Below, piece by piece: positions 27,940 to 38,985 of a stretch of DNA of 64,000 nucleotides. A program made the position numbers and the translations under genes. The notes under the pieces are model-generated. The model made no database searches. It was not told the DNA's origin and saw only the letters and a list, made by a program, of their open reading frames with translations. This DNA is from Hydrogenophaga crocea. Its GTDB lineage: Bacteria; Pseudomonadota; Gammaproteobacteria; Burkholderiales; Burkholderiaceae_C. Numbering within the stretch: the stretch's first letter is position 1; each line of letters begins with the position of its first letter. Where the stretch lies: positions 4,010,001 through 4,074,000 of the forward strand of contig NZ_CP049989.1 of NCBI RefSeq assembly GCF_011388215.1, read 5' to 3'.

Positions 27940-29403
27940 ATGCATTCCCTCTGGCTGCCCGTTCTCTGCGTGTTCTCGCGCGTGCTGCTGGCCTTCTCGC
28001 CCACCTTCCTGGTGCCGCTGGCCTGGGCCTGGTTCCTCGACCGCGACCACCACGTGCAGGTCTGGGCCCTGGGCTTCGCGGCCACCGCGCTCAGCGGCTG
28101 GTTGCTGTGGATGGCCACCAAGCGCCACCGGCGCGAACTCATGCCGCGCGACGGCTTTCTGCTGGTGAACCTGGTGTGGGTGGTGCTGCCGCTGTACGCG
28201 GCGGTGCCGCTGCACTACGCGGTGCCCGGCCTGACCGTGAGCCAGGCCTATTTCGAGGCCATGAGCGCGCTCACCGCCACCGGCGCCACGGCGATCTCGG
28301 GGCTCGACGCGCTGCCGGTGTCGATCAACGTGTGGCGCTGCTTCCTGCAGCTCATCGGCGGCCTGGGCATCATGCTGCTGGTGGTGGCCGTGCTGCCGCT
28401 GCTGGGCCTGGGCGGCATGCAGCTCTACCGCGCCGAAACACCCGGCCCCATGAAGGACACCAAGTTCACCCCGCGCATCGCCGAGACCGCGCGCGGCCTG
28501 TGGGGCGTGTACGTGCTGTTCTCGGTGGCCTGCATGCTGGCCTACCGCTGGGCCGGCATGGGCTGGGCCGACGCCTTCATGCACATGTGCACCACCATGG
28601 GCCTGGGCGGGCTCTCGCCCTACGACGCGAGCCTGGGCCACTACGACTCGGCGCGCATCGAGTGGGTGGCCACGGCCTTCATGACCATGGCGGGCATCAG
28701 CTTCCTGCGCTACTTCGTGGTGCTCAAGCACCGCTCGCTGCGCCCCATCACGGGCGATCGCGAGATCCGCACCTACCTCGTGGTGCTGGCCGTGGCCATC
28801 GCGGTGGTCACGCTCATGCTGCTCGCGCATGGCGTGTACGCCGACTTCCCCACCGCGCTGCGCAACGCGGCTTTCCACGTGGTGTCGCTGGCCACCACCA
28901 CGGGCTACAGCACCACCGATTACGCGGCCTGGCCGGTGTTCGTGCCGGTGCTGCTGATCTTCCTCGGCTGCTTCGCCTCGTGCGCGGGCTCCACGGGCGG
29001 CGGCATCAAGATGGTCCGCATGGTGCTGCTGGTGAAGCAGGCGCGGCGCGAGCTGGTGCGCATCATCCATCCGCGCGTGGTGAATCCGGTGACGCTGGCC
29101 GGCGCGGTGGTGCCCGCGCCGGTGATGAACGCGGTGTTCGGCTTCATGCTGATCTACGGCGCGGCCACCGTGGGCCTGACCATGCTGTTGCTGATGACGG
29201 GCCTGGACATCGTGAGCGCGTTCACCGCGGTCATCGCCACCGTCAACAACATCGGCCCCGGCCTGGGCGTGGTGGGTCCCGCGAGCAACTACGGCGTGCT
29301 CAGCGACGCCCAGCTCTGGGTGCTGAGCGCGGCCATGATGATGGGGCGGCTCGAACTGCTCACGGTGCTGGTGCTGTTCACCGGGCACTTCTGGCGCAAG
29401 TAG
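27940..29403 (+). CDS. trkH: Trk potassium transporter TrkH
   Basis: The 487-residue inner-membrane K+ channel-like subunit has about ten hydrophobic helices. It shows the four selectivity-filter-like loops of the family, for example ALTATGATAISG, CTTMGLGGLSPYD, LATTTGYSTTDYA and TVNNIGPGLGVVG, and the segment CFASCAGSTGGGIKMVR between them. The start at 27940 lies 13 bases after trkA; the two encode the full low-affinity K+ uptake system. Confidence 0.96.
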   Translation: MHSLWLPVLCVFSRVLLAFSPTFLVPLAWAWFLDRDHHVQVWALGFAATALSGWLLWMATKRHRRELMPRDGFLLVNLVWVVLPLYAAVPLHYAVPGLTVSQAYFEAMSALTATGATAISGLDALPVSINVWRCFLQLIGGLGIMLLVVAVLPLLGLGGMQLYRAETPGPMKDTKFTPRIAETARGLWGVYVLFSVACMLAYRWAGMGWADAFMHMCTTMGLGGLSPYDASLGHYDSARIEWVATAFMTMAGISFLRYFVVLKHRSLRPITGDREIRTYLVVLAVAIAVVTLMLLAHGVYADFPTALRNAAFHVVSLATTTGYSTTDYAAWPVFVPVLLIFLGCFASCAGSTGGGIKMVRMVLLVKQARRELVRIIHPRVVNPVTLAGAVVPAPVMNAVFGFMLIYGAATVGLTMLLLMTGLDIVSAFTAVIATVNNIGPGLGVVGPASNYGVLSDAQLWVLSAAMMMGRLELLTVLVLFTGHFWRK

Positions 29404-29421
29404 CGCCGCCCCGGCCGCGCC

Positions 29422-30126
29422 TCAGTCGCGGGCGGGAATGTTGAGGCCGCGCTGCACCGCGGGGCGGGCCGCGAAGGCGTCGAGCACGCGCTGCACCTCG
29501 GGGAAGTCGGCGAAGCCCACGAGATCGCCCGCGCCGTAGAAGCCCACGAGGTTGCGCACCCAGGGGAAGACCGCGATGTCGGCGATGGTGTATTCGTCGC
29601 CCATGATCCAGCGGCGGCCCTTGAGGCGCTGGTTCAGCACCGCCAGCAGGCGCTTGCTCTCGCCCACGTAGCGGTCGCGCGGGCGCTTGTCTTCGTAGTC
29701 CTTGCCCGCGAACTTGTGGAAGAAACCGAGCTGGCCGAACATGGGGCCGATGCCGCCCATCTGGAACATCAGCCATTGCAGGGTCTCGTAGCGCGCCGCG
29801 GTGTCGGTGGGCAGCAGGCGGCCGGTCTTGCCGGCCAGGTAGACCAGGATCGCGCCCGATTCCCAGAGCGCGAGCGGGCGGCCTTCGGGGCCGTCGGGGT
29901 CGATGATCGCGGGGATCTTGTTGTTGGGGTTGAGCGAGAGGAACTCGGGCGAGAGCTGGTCGTTGGTGTCGAAGCGCACCAGGTGCGGCTCGTAGGGCAG
30001 GCCGGTTTCTTCGAGCGCGATCGACACCTTCACGCCGTTGGGCGTGGGCAGCGAATAGAGCTGCAGGCGGTCGGGGTGCTGCGCGGGCCACTTCTTCGTG
30101 ATGGGGAAGCTGTCGAGGGGGCTCAT
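29422..30126 (-). CDS. Glutathione S-transferase / disulfide-bond oxidoreductase (YfcG/YghU type)
   Basis: The 234-residue protein has a thioredoxin-like N-terminal domain (LYSLPTPNGVKVSIALEETGL, NPNNKIPAI, WESGAILVYLAG) and an alpha-helical C-terminal GST domain. TPNGVKV in place of a catalytic Tyr/Ser is typical of the Nu-class YfcG/YghU enzymes, which reduce disulfides with glutathione. The ATG at 30126 is preceded by GGAG. It is convergent to trkH and divergent from the YchJ-like gene. Confidence 0.9.
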   Translation of the reverse strand: MSPLDSFPITKKWPAQHPDRLQLYSLPTPNGVKVSIALEETGLPYEPHLVRFDTNDQLSPEFLSLNPNNKIPAIIDPDGPEGRPLALWESGAILVYLAGKTGRLLPTDTAARYETLQWLMFQMGGIGPMFGQLGFFHKFAGKDYEDKRPRDRYVGESKRLLAVLNQRLKGRRWIMGDEYTIADIAVFPWVRNLVGFYGAGDLVGFADFPEVQRVLDAFAARPAVQRGLNIPARD

Positions 30127-30223
30127 GGGGTCTCCTGGTGGGGGGAGCGCGCATTGTGGAACCGGCGCCGGAAGGCCCATGCCGCACAGGGGCATCGATA
30201 ATCCGGCCTCTTTGCAAAGCCCC

Positions 30224-30625
30224 ATGCCCACCCCCGCCCCCGACGCCTGCCCCTGCGGCCGCGGCCCCGCGTTCAGCGCCTGCTGCGGCCGCTACCTGGG
30301 CACGGGTGTGCCCGCGCCGGACGCCGAATCGCTCATGCGCTCGCGCTACACGGCCTTCGTGCGCGGCGACGCGGCCCACCTGCTCGCCACCTGGCATGCC
30401 AGCACGCGCCCGGCCACGCTGGACCTCGAGCCCGGCGTGAAGTGGCTGGGCCTGGAAGTGCGCGCGCGGCGCGACACCGGCACCGACCGCGCCGAGGTCG
30501 AGTTCGTGGCGCGCTCGCGCAGCGCGGGCCGCGCCCACCGGCTGCACGAGCGCAGCCGCTTCGTGCGCGAGGACGGGCGGTGGTTCTATGTGGACGGCGA
30601 TTTCATCACCAAGGACACCGCATGA
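30224..30625 (+). CDS. YchJ-like SEC-C zinc-binding protein (UPF0225)
   Basis: The 133-residue protein starts with a cysteine cluster CPCGRGPAFSACCGRYL (residues 9-25), the SEC-C-like metal motif of the YchJ family. It continues with the NTF2-like YchJ domain (LMRSRYTAFVRGDAAHLLATW, HERSRFVREDGRWFYVDG). The function is unknown; YchJ-family proteins are small cytosolic factors. Its stop overlaps the start of the HAD phosphatase as ATGA. Confidence 0.9.
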   Translation: MPTPAPDACPCGRGPAFSACCGRYLGTGVPAPDAESLMRSRYTAFVRGDAAHLLATWHASTRPATLDLEPGVKWLGLEVRARRDTGTDRAEVEFVARSRSAGRAHRLHERSRFVREDGRWFYVDGDFITKDTA

Positions 30626-31263
30626 ATTTCGAGGCCGTGCTGTTCGACTGCGACGGCGTGCTCGTGGACAGCGAACCCATCACCAACGGCGTGCTGCGCG
30701 AGCTGCTCACCGAAGCCGGCTGGGCCATCAGCGCCGACGACTGCGAGCGCCTGTTCATCGGCCGCGCGGTGCGCGACCAGCGCGCGCTGATCGAGCACCA
30801 CACGGGCCGGCCCTTCAGCGAAGACTGGCTCCAGGGCTTCTACGTGCGCCGCAACGCGCGGCTGCTGGCCGAGCTGCAGGCCATCGAGGGCATCCACGAC
30901 GCCGTGGCCCAGGTGCATGCGCACACCGGCGGCCGCATCGCCTGTGCGTCCGGCGCCGACAAGCCCAAGGTGCTGATGCAGCTTGACAAGGTGGGCCTGT
31001 CGCGGTTCTTCGGCGACGCGGTGTTCAGCGGCCACGACCTGCCGCGCTCCAAGCCCGCGCCCGATGTGTACCTGGCCGCGGCCGCGCACCTGGGTGTGGA
31101 CCCCAAGCGCTGCCTGGTGATCGAGGACACCGCGCCCGGCGCGCAGGCCGGCCTGGCCGCGGGCGCGACCGTGTGGGGCTTCTGCGCCCAGGGCCACGGC
31201 CGCGCCTTCGAGGGCCTGCCGGTGGCGCGCGTGTTCCACCACATGCGCGAGCTGCGGCTCTGA
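30622..31263 (+). CDS. HAD-superfamily phosphatase (beta-phosphoglucomutase/YieH-like)
   Basis: The 213-residue HAD hydrolase has nucleophile motif FDCDGVLVDSEP near residue 8 (Asp9, Asp11), motif II CASGAD, Lys in SKPAPDVYL (motif III) and VIEDTAPGAQAGLAAGA (motif IV). The cap is of the C1 helical type. Substrates in this group are sugar phosphates, 6-phosphogluconate or phosphoglycolate; the exact one is not readable. It is translationally coupled to the YchJ-like gene. Confidence 0.87.
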   Translation: MNFEAVLFDCDGVLVDSEPITNGVLRELLTEAGWAISADDCERLFIGRAVRDQRALIEHHTGRPFSEDWLQGFYVRRNARLLAELQAIEGIHDAVAQVHAHTGGRIACASGADKPKVLMQLDKVGLSRFFGDAVFSGHDLPRSKPAPDVYLAAAAHLGVDPKRCLVIEDTAPGAQAGLAAGATVWGFCAQGHGRAFEGLPVARVFHHMRELRL

Positions 31264-31276
31264 GCCGGCGCGCGGC

Positions 31277-32388
<1,112 letters not shown>

Positions 32389-32404
<16 letters not shown>

Positions 32405-33069
32405 TGCCGCAGCAGGTTGTGGTACACGCCCGTGAGCCGGTCGAGGGCCGGGTGGCCCGGCGTGTCGCGCGCCAGTTGCTGGATCGCGGTGTCGAGCTCG
32501 AACATGAGGCTGCGCTGGCTGTCGTCGCGCACCAGGCTCTGCACCCAGAAGAACGCGGCCAGCCGCACGCCGCGCGTGACCGGCGTGACGTGGTGCAGGC
32601 TGGTGCCCGGGTAGAGCACCAGATCGCCCGCGGCGAGCTTGGCGCTGTGCGGGCCGAAGTGGTCCTGCACCGTGAGCTCGCCGCCCTCGTACTCGTGCGG
32701 TTCGCTGAAAAAGAGCGTGGCCGACAGGTCGCTGCGGATGCGGTGCGGCGTGCCCGGCACGCTGAACACCGCCGCGTCCACGTGCGGCCCGTAGTGCCCG
32801 CCGCCCTCGTAGCGGTTGAAGCGCGGGGGCAGCACCTTGAGCGGCAGCGCGGCCGACACGAACAGCGGGTGCCGGCCCAGCGCCTGCAGGACCAGCTCGC
32901 CGATCTCGCGCGCGGCGGGCTGGTCGTCACCGAGCTGGCGGTTGTGCTTGACCTGCGCGGCCAGGTGGCCCGCGGTGGCGCGGCCGTCGGACCAGTCGGC
33001 CGCGTCGAGCAACTGGCGGCACCGGCGCACCTGCTCGGGCGTCAGCACCTGGGGGATTCGCAGCATCAT
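32389..33069 (-). CDS. piuC: PKHD-type Fe(II)/2-oxoglutarate hydroxylase
   Basis: The 226-residue protein belongs to the PiuC/YbiX family of iron-regulated dioxygenases. It shows [18 protein letters not shown], with the His-x-Asp iron ligands, and later a distal His in [17 protein letters not shown] with Arg for 2-oxoglutarate. The family usually accompanies TonB-dependent siderophore receptors, but none is present here. A Fur box is 17 bases upstream of the start. It overlaps the hydroxy-acid oxidase gene by 16 bases. Confidence 0.92.
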
Positions 33070-33085
33070 GGTCGGGGCGGTCTTG

Positions 33086-33104
33086 GCAAATGAGAATTAT
33101 TCCC
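33086..33104 (-). promoter_or_regulatory. Fur box upstream of piuC
   Basis: The 19-bp sequence (plus strand GCAAATGAGAATTATTCCC) matches the Fur consensus GATAATGATAATCATTATC at 13 of 19 positions, including the AATGA-AAT-ATT core. It lies 17-35 bases before the piuC start codon, a position that would block its promoter, and it is an AT-rich island in GC-rich DNA. Iron repression of piuC is the expected behaviour. Confidence 0.72.
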
Positions 33105-33123
33105 GATTGTGCCGCGAACCGGC

Positions 33124-34155
33124 TCAGCGCAGGCGCCAGTCGCCCGGCGAGTGCCCGGTCCAGGCGCGGAAGGCGCGGATGAAGCTCTTCTCGTTGCGAA
33201 AGCCCACGGCCTCGGCCACCTGCTTGATCGGCCGGTTCGTGCGCAGCAGCAGCTGGCTCGCGCGCTCGCGCCGCACCGCGTCCTTGAGCGCCTGCAGGCT
33301 CGCGCCTTCTTCCTTGAGCTGCCGGTGCAGCGTGCGCGCCGAGGTGTGCAGCCGCGCGGCGATGTCGTCGGCGTTGTGCGCCGCCAGCGGCTGGTTGGCG
33401 AGCAGGTCGCGCACGCGCTGCACCAGCAGCCGGTCGCGCCGGTACGAGCGCACCGTGAGCGGCAGCGCGCGCTGCAGCAGCTGGCGCATGGCGGCCTCGT
33501 CGCGGCGCAGCGGCAGCGCCAGGTATTGCGCGTCGAAGGCGATCGCGGCCTCGGGCGCGCCGAAGCGGCTGGGCGCGTCGAACAGCACCGCGTAGGCCGC
33601 CACGTGCGGCGGCGCGGGGTAGGGGAAGCGCGCGTCCAGCAGCGGGATGCGCGAGTCGATGAACCAGGCCGCGAGGCCGTGGATGTTGCGCAGCACCGAA
33701 ACCGCGCTGAGTTCGGCCATGGGGCCCGGGTCGCGCACCTGGCGCAGCACGATCTCGGCGCGCTCGCCCGCCACCTCGACCGAGAGCGCGATGGCCTGCG
33801 CGAGCAGGCCGTGGTGGCGGCACCAGCGCTTGAGCGCCACGCCCAGCGTGGGCGCCGACAGCGAGGCGCGCGCGAGCAGGCCGTAGCTGCCCCAGGGCAG
33901 CGCGCGCTCGAAGCAGCCCAGGGCCTCGTCGTCGAGCTCGCGCATGGCCGCGTAAGACACGGCCTCCATCTGCGCGGCCGTGATGCGCGCGCGGGGGTCG
34001 TTGAGCCGTGCTGGCGGAATTTGTGCCTGTGCGAGCGCGCCCGACGGGTCCATGCCGCGCGCCCGGTAGGCCAGCGCCATGGCCTTCACGAGCGCCATGG
34101 GTGTGAGCGCGGGGCCGGTGTGCAGATCGGCGGTGTCGGGCAGGGCGTTGGCCAT
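33124..34155 (-). CDS. AraC-family transcriptional regulator
   Basis: The 343-residue protein has an N-terminal arabinose-binding-like sensor region ([25 protein letters not shown]) and a C-terminal double helix-turn-helix (about 240-343; [56 protein letters not shown]). It resembles the OruR/ArgR-like AraC regulators. The ATG at 34155 gives the usual N-terminus. It is divergent from liuB (121 bases apart), so it may control the second leucine/acyl-CoA gene block. Confidence 0.88.
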   Translation of the reverse strand: MANALPDTADLHTGPALTPMALVKAMALAYRARGMDPSGALAQAQIPPARLNDPRARITAAQMEAVSYAAMRELDDEALGCFERALPWGSYGLLARASLSAPTLGVALKRWCRHHGLLAQAIALSVEVAGERAEIVLRQVRDPGPMAELSAVSVLRNIHGLAAWFIDSRIPLLDARFPYPAPPHVAAYAVLFDAPSRFGAPEAAIAFDAQYLALPLRRDEAAMRQLLQRALPLTVRSYRRDRLLVQRVRDLLANQPLAAHNADDIAARLHTSARTLHRQLKEEGASLQALKDAVRRERASQLLLRTNRPIKQVAEAVGFRNEKSFIRAFRAWTGHSPGDWRLR

Positions 34156-34276
34156 CGCGCGAGTGTGCCACCACGCTCGAATTCGTGGCGCGATTTGCAA
34201 CCGCCGTGGCGACCGGAAAGCCGCCGCCGGGGTGTACCCTCGCGCCTCGTCCGCCCCACAAGACACAGGCCCTGCC

Positions 34277-35884
34277 ATGCCCATCCTGGAGACCAAGCTC
34301 AACCCCCGATCGGCCGAATTCCAGGCCAACGCCGAGGCCATGCGCGCCCAGGTCGAGGACCTGAAACGGCAACTGGCCAAGGCCGCGCAAGGCGGCGGCG
34401 AGGCCGCGCGCGCCAAGCACACGGCGCGCGGCAAGCTGCTGCCGCGCGACCGCGTGCAGATGCTGCTCGACCCCGGCACGCCCTTCCTCGAGCTGTCGCC
34501 GCTGGCCGCGCACGGCATGTACAACGGCGACGCGCCCTGCGCCGGCGTGATCGCGGGCATCGGCCGCGTGAGCGGGGTCGACTGCCTGATCGTCTGCAAC
34601 GACGCGACCGTCAAGGGCGGCACCTACTACCCCATGACGGTGAAGAAGCACCTGCGCGCGCAGGAGGTGGCCATGCAGAACCGCCTGCCCTGCATCTACC
34701 TGGTGGACTCGGGCGGCGCCAACCTGCCCAACCAGGACGAGGTCTTCCCCGACCGCGAGCACTTCGGCCGCATCTTCTACAACCAGGCCAACATGAGCGC
34801 GCAGGGCATCGCGCAGATCGCGGTCGTCATGGGCTCGTGCACTGCGGGCGGCGCCTACGTGCCCGCGATGAGCGACGAGACCATCATCGTGAAGAACCAG
34901 GGCACCATCTTCCTGGGCGGCCCGCCGCTGGTGAAGGCCGCCATCGGCGAGATCGTGAGCGCCGAAGACCTGGGCGGCGGCGACGTGCACACCCGCCTCT
35001 CGGGCGTGGCCGACCACCTCGCGCAGAACGACGCCCACGCCATCGCGCTCGCGCGCCAGGCCGTGGCCACGCTCAACCGCCGCAAGGAAGTGGCGCAGGC
35101 GCTGATCGCGCCGCGCGCGCCCCTGTACGCGGCCGAAGAAATCTACGGCGTGATCCCCACCGACACGCGCAAGCCCTACGACGTGCGCGAGATCATCGCG
35201 CGCATCGTCGATGGCTCGGAGTTCCACGAGTTCAAGGCGCGCTACGGCAGCACCCTGGTCTGCGGCTTCGCGCACATCGAGGGTATGCCCATCGGCATCG
35301 TGGCCAACAACGGCGTGCTGTTCTCCGAGAGCGCGCAAAAAGGCGCGCACTTCATCGAGCTGTGCGGCCAGCGCAAGGTGCCGCTGCTGTTCCTGCAGAA
35401 CATCACCGGCTTCATGGTGGGCCGCAAGTACGAGAGCGAAGGCATTGCGCGCCACGGCGCCAAGATGGTCACGGCCGTGGCCACGGTGCAGGTACCCAAG
35501 TTCACCATCATCATCGGCGGCAGCTACGGCGCGGGCAACTACGGCATGTGCGGCCGCGCCTACAGCCCGCGCTTCCTCTGGATGTGGCCCAACGCGCGCA
35601 TCAGCGTGATGGGCGGCGAGCAGGCCGCGAGCGTGCTCGCCACCGTCAAGCGCGACGGCATCGAGGCCAAGGGCGGTCAGTGGAGTGCCGAAGAGGAAGC
35701 GGCCTTCAAGCAGCCGCTGCTCGACCAGTTCGCGCACCAGTCACACCCGTATTACGCGAGCGCCCGCCTCTGGGACGACGGTGTGATCGACCCTGCCGAC
35801 ACGCGCCGCATCCTGGCGCTCGCGATGTCGGCCACGCTCAACGCGCCCATCGGCGAGCCGAAGTTCGGCGTGTTCCGCATGTGA
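34277..35884 (+). CDS. liuB: 3-Methylcrotonyl-CoA carboxylase, carboxyltransferase subunit
   Basis: The 535-residue crotonase-fold carboxyltransferase transfers carboxyl from carboxybiotin to 3-methylcrotonyl-CoA. Oxyanion blocks are [21 protein letters not shown] and [20 protein letters not shown] in the N-lobe, and [17 protein letters not shown] and [20 protein letters not shown] in the C-lobe. These, rather than propionyl-CoA type features, fit MCC beta. The partner biotin subunit is at 38986. No LiuR box is visible in its upstream region. Confidence 0.95.
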   Translation: MPILETKLNPRSAEFQANAEAMRAQVEDLKRQLAKAAQGGGEAARAKHTARGKLLPRDRVQMLLDPGTPFLELSPLAAHGMYNGDAPCAGVIAGIGRVSGVDCLIVCNDATVKGGTYYPMTVKKHLRAQEVAMQNRLPCIYLVDSGGANLPNQDEVFPDREHFGRIFYNQANMSAQGIAQIAVVMGSCTAGGAYVPAMSDETIIVKNQGTIFLGGPPLVKAAIGEIVSAEDLGGGDVHTRLSGVADHLAQNDAHAIALARQAVATLNRRKEVAQALIAPRAPLYAAEEIYGVIPTDTRKPYDVREIIARIVDGSEFHEFKARYGSTLVCGFAHIEGMPIGIVANNGVLFSESAQKGAHFIELCGQRKVPLLFLQNITGFMVGRKYESEGIARHGAKMVTAVATVQVPKFTIIIGGSYGAGNYGMCGRAYSPRFLWMWPNARISVMGGEQAASVLATVKRDGIEAKGGQWSAEEEAAFKQPLLDQFAHQSHPYYASARLWDDGVIDPADTRRILALAMSATLNAPIGEPKFGVFRM

Positions 35885-35899
35885 GCCGGGGCAGCGACC

Positions 35900-36493
35900 A
35901 TGAAGCGCCTGGCCAAGCCCTTGCTGAACCGCCGCCACTGGATCGCGCTGGCGGCCGTGGCCACGCTGCCCGCCTGCGTGGTCGCGCCCTACGGCACCTA
36001 CTACCGTCCCGAGACCCCGCTGGCGCGCGCCGAATGGCGGCGCGCGAACTGCCAGGGCAAGTCCGGGCCACAGACGGGTGTGCGGCTGGACCTGGGTGAT
36101 GGCCTGTTCATCGCGGTGCGCAGCGTGCTCGACCGCGGGGACACGCGGGGCCTGCAGATCTCGCTGGCGTTCACGCTGCCGGCGCGCACGGTGATCGCGT
36201 TGTCCGGTCCTGTCGCGCTCGAGGTGGACGGCCAGCCCGTCGCGGCCCGTTTCACCGACCCGTCCTACGGCGGCCGCGCGCCCGGCCCGGGGGATCGCTG
36301 GCAGCAGGGCGAGCCGATCGAGACCTCGCGCTCGGGTGGGCGGGTGGAGTTGCAGGCGCTGGTGCCCCAGCCGGGCGCCCAGGTGCGGCTGTCCTGGCCC
36401 GCCGCGCAACGCAACGGGCAAGCACTGGTGCTGCCCGAGCTGGTCCTGCGCCGCCGCAGCTTCGACGGCGGCGTGGAACCCTTCAACTGCTGA
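35900..36493 (+). CDS. Predicted lipoprotein of unknown function
   Basis: The 197-residue protein begins with a basic N-region and hydrophobic stretch (HWIALAAVATLPAC), ending in a lipobox-like LPAC with Cys26. It should be lipidated and exported. The mature part shows no family I recognise; a beta-rich fold is likely, with TVIALSGPVALEVDGQPV and a charged C-terminal region. It follows liuB by 15 bases and is probably in the same transcript, but a link to leucine catabolism is not evident. Confidence 0.65.
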   Translation: MKRLAKPLLNRRHWIALAAVATLPACVVAPYGTYYRPETPLARAEWRRANCQGKSGPQTGVRLDLGDGLFIAVRSVLDRGDTRGLQISLAFTLPARTVIALSGPVALEVDGQPVAARFTDPSYGGRAPGPGDRWQQGEPIETSRSGGRVELQALVPQPGAQVRLSWPAAQRNGQALVLPELVLRRRSFDGGVEPFNC

Positions 36494-36499
36494 GACGCC

Positions 36500-37015
36500 G
36501 TGGACGCACGCGCCCACTTCCACCTGCTCGCGCGCTACCACGCGTGGGCCACCCAGCGCCTGCTCGCCGCTGTGACCGCGCTCGACGACGACGCTTACCG
36601 GCGCGACGTGGGCCTGTTCTTCAAGAGCGTGCACGGCACGCTCAACCACCTGCTCGTGGGCGAATGCCTGCTGTGGTTCCGGCGCTTCGCGCACGGCGAG
36701 TCGCCGCGGCTCGCGCTCGACCACGAGGCCGAGCCCGACCGCGCGCGCCTGTCGCAAGCGTTGCAAGCGGGCGCCGAGGCCTGGGCCGACGCCATCGCCG
36801 CCTGGCCGGCCGAACGCTTCGAGGCCCGGCTGCGCTACACGCGCATGAACGGCGCCGAGGTCGATCTGCCCTTCGCCCCCACGCTGGCCCACGTGTTCAA
36901 CCACGCCACCCACCACCGCGGCCAGATCACGGCCGCGCTCACCGCGTTCGGCGAGCCCGCGCCCGAGCTCGACCTCGTGTATTTCCTGCAGGCCCAAAAG
37001 ACCCCGACCGGCTGA
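36500..37015 (+). CDS. DinB-family protein
   Basis: The 171-residue four-helix bundle protein has the DinB/YfiT metal triad pattern: His in SVHGTLNHLLVGE (around residue 50) and FNHATHHRGQITAAL near residues 133-147. It may act as a metal-dependent transferase or thiol-related enzyme, with unknown substrate. The start is GTG at 36500, 4 bases after the lipoprotein stop. It sits inside the leucine block. Confidence 0.85.
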   Translation: MDARAHFHLLARYHAWATQRLLAAVTALDDDAYRRDVGLFFKSVHGTLNHLLVGECLLWFRRFAHGESPRLALDHEAEPDRARLSQALQAGAEAWADAIAAWPAERFEARLRYTRMNGAEVDLPFAPTLAHVFNHATHHRGQITAALTAFGEPAPELDLVYFLQAQKTPTG

Positions 37016-37042
37016 AGCCGGCGCACCGACGGAGACAAGCGC

Positions 37043-38179
37043 ATGGAATCCACCATCTACGACACGCCCGAGCACCAGACCCTGCGCGAACAGGTGGCGC
37101 GCTTTCTCGCGCGCGAGGTCGAGCCGCACGCCGACGCCTGGGAGCGCCAGGGCTTCGTGCCGCGCGAGGTGCTGCGCCGCATGGGCCAGGCCGGCCTGCT
37201 GGGCCTGGCCTTCGAGGGCGAACACGGCGGCGGCGACGCCGACGCGCTGACCAACCTGGTGTTCGCCGAGGCGCTGTCGCAGAGCACCTACGCGGGCTTC
37301 GTCATCACCGTGCTCGTGCACACCGACATGGCCGGGCCCCACCTGCACCACGCGGGCAATGCCGCGCAGAAGGCCCGGCACCTGCCGCGCGTGTGCGCGG
37401 GCGAAGCCATCTGCGCCGTGGCCATCACCGAGCCCGGCGCCGGCTCCGACGTGGCGGGCATCCGCACGCGCGCCGTGCGCGACGGCGACCAATGGGTGAT
37501 CAACGGCACCAAGATGTTCATCACCAACGGCGTGCACGCCGACCTGTACTTCGTCGCGGCCAAGACCGGCCCGGGCAAGCGCGAGGTCTCGATGTTCATC
37601 GTGGAGAAGGGTACGCCGGGTTTCAGCGTGGGCCGTGCGCTCCACAAGACCGGCTGGCTCAGCTCCGACACGGCCGAGCTCGTGTTCGACAACGTGCGCG
37701 TGCCCGCGGCCAACCTGCTCGGCGAAGAGGGCAAGGGCTTCTACGCGGTGATGCAGAACTTCCAGACCGAGCGCATCGCGCTCGGTGCCATGGCCGTGGG
37801 CCACTGCCAGCGCGCGCTGCAGCTCACGCTCGACCACGTGCGCCAGCGCCAGGCCTTCGGCGGCCCGCTGTGGGACCAGCAGACCATCCGCCAGCGCCTG
37901 TCCATGCTCGACGCCAAGGTGCGCGCGGCGCGCCAGTTCATGTACCACTGCGCCTGGAACGTGACCCAGGGCCGCGACATCGTGCAGCAGGTGTCCATGC
38001 TCAAGGCGCTCACCGGCGAGCTGGTGAACGAGGTGGTGCAGACCTGCCAGCAGTTCCACGGCGGCATGGGCTTCATCCGCGAGACCGCGATCGAGCGCCT
38101 GTGGCGCGACGCGCGCGTGCTCGCGATCGGCGGCGGCGCGACCGAGGTGATGCTCGAAGAAGTGGCCAAGAGGTATTGA
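37043..38179 (+). CDS. Acyl-CoA dehydrogenase
   Basis: The 378-residue FAD protein has [51 protein letters not shown] and QQFHGGMGFIRETAIERLWRDARV. Here the family glutamate may be the one in NFQTERIALGAMAVGH (isovaleryl/long-chain position), because the C-terminal site reads AIGGGATEV. It is the second or third such enzyme in this region; its acyl chain preference is unknown. It precedes liuC by one base after its stop codon. Confidence 0.9.
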   Translation: MESTIYDTPEHQTLREQVARFLAREVEPHADAWERQGFVPREVLRRMGQAGLLGLAFEGEHGGGDADALTNLVFAEALSQSTYAGFVITVLVHTDMAGPHLHHAGNAAQKARHLPRVCAGEAICAVAITEPGAGSDVAGIRTRAVRDGDQWVINGTKMFITNGVHADLYFVAAKTGPGKREVSMFIVEKGTPGFSVGRALHKTGWLSSDTAELVFDNVRVPAANLLGEEGKGFYAVMQNFQTERIALGAMAVGHCQRALQLTLDHVRQRQAFGGPLWDQQTIRQRLSMLDAKVRAARQFMYHCAWNVTQGRDIVQQVSMLKALTGELVNEVVQTCQQFHGGMGFIRETAIERLWRDARVLAIGGGATEVMLEEVAKRY

Positions 38180-38180
38180 G

Positions 38181-38966
38181 ATGAGCGACGTGATCGAACT
38201 GACCCGCCCCAGCGCGCACGTGGCGCGCGTGTGGCTCAACCGCCCCGAGGTGCGCAACGCCTTCAACGACGAGGTGATCGCCGCGCTCACGCGCACCTTC
38301 GAAGCGCTTGCGCAGGACCCGGACCTGCGCGTGGTGGTGCTGGGCGCGCACGGCAAGGCCTTCTGCGCCGGCGCCGACCTCCACTGGATGAAGGCCATGG
38401 CCGGCTACAGCTGGGAAGAGAACCGCGCCGACGCGCAGCGCCTCGCCGACATGCTGTGGACCCTGGACCAGTGCCCCGTGCCCATCGTGGGCCGCATCCA
38501 GGGCGACTGTTACGCCGGCGGCATGGGCCTGGCCGCGGTGTGCGACGTGCTCGTGGCCGTCGAGGGCGCGACCTTCTGCCTGTCCGAGGCGCGCCTGGGC
38601 CTGCTGCCTGCCACCATCAGCCCCTACGTGGTCCGCGCCATGGGCGCGCAGTCGGCGCGCCGCTACATGGTCACGGCCGAGCGCTTCGGCGCCGCGCAGG
38701 CGCACGCGCTGGGCATGGTGCACGAACTCGCCACGCCCGACACGCTCGACGCCCGGGTCGACGAACTCGTGGCCACGCTGGTGGCCAACGGCCCGGCCGC
38801 GGTGCGCGCCTGCAAGGCCCTGGTGCGCGACGTCGCGGGCCAGCCGATCACGGCCGAGCTGCGCGGCGAGACCGCGCGCCGCATCGCCGACATCCGCGCC
38901 AGCGAGGAGGGCCGCGAGGGCCTGGCCTCGTTCCTGAACAAGCGCCCGCCGCACTGGCTCCCCTGA
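38181..38966 (+). CDS. liuC: Methylglutaconyl-CoA hydratase (enoyl-CoA hydratase family)
   Basis: The 261-residue crotonase-fold enzyme has AFCAGADLHWMKAMAGYSWEEN, the oxyanion segment of the LiuC subgroup, and GDCYAGGMGLAAVCDVLVA, with a candidate catalytic acid in FCLSEARLGLLPATISPYV. It hydrates 3-methylglutaconyl-CoA to HMG-CoA. Its position between an acyl-CoA dehydrogenase and the biotin carboxylase subunit supports the call over a general enoyl-CoA hydratase. Confidence 0.93.
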   Translation: MSDVIELTRPSAHVARVWLNRPEVRNAFNDEVIAALTRTFEALAQDPDLRVVVLGAHGKAFCAGADLHWMKAMAGYSWEENRADAQRLADMLWTLDQCPVPIVGRIQGDCYAGGMGLAAVCDVLVAVEGATFCLSEARLGLLPATISPYVVRAMGAQSARRYMVTAERFGAAQAHALGMVHELATPDTLDARVDELVATLVANGPAAVRACKALVRDVAGQPITAELRGETARRIADIRASEEGREGLASFLNKRPPHWLP

Positions 38967-38985
38967 ACCCGCCGAAAGACGCCCC

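Noticed and set aside
34156..34276. Search for a LiuR site before liuB
   Set aside because: Only a short weak dyad (CCACG, 8 bases, CGTGG) is present; it does not resemble the LiuR motif.
32927..35737. 936-codon minus-strand frame
   Set aside because: It runs antisense through liuB and out of frame through the AraC gene; the genuine minus-strand gene there is 33124-34155 in a different frame.
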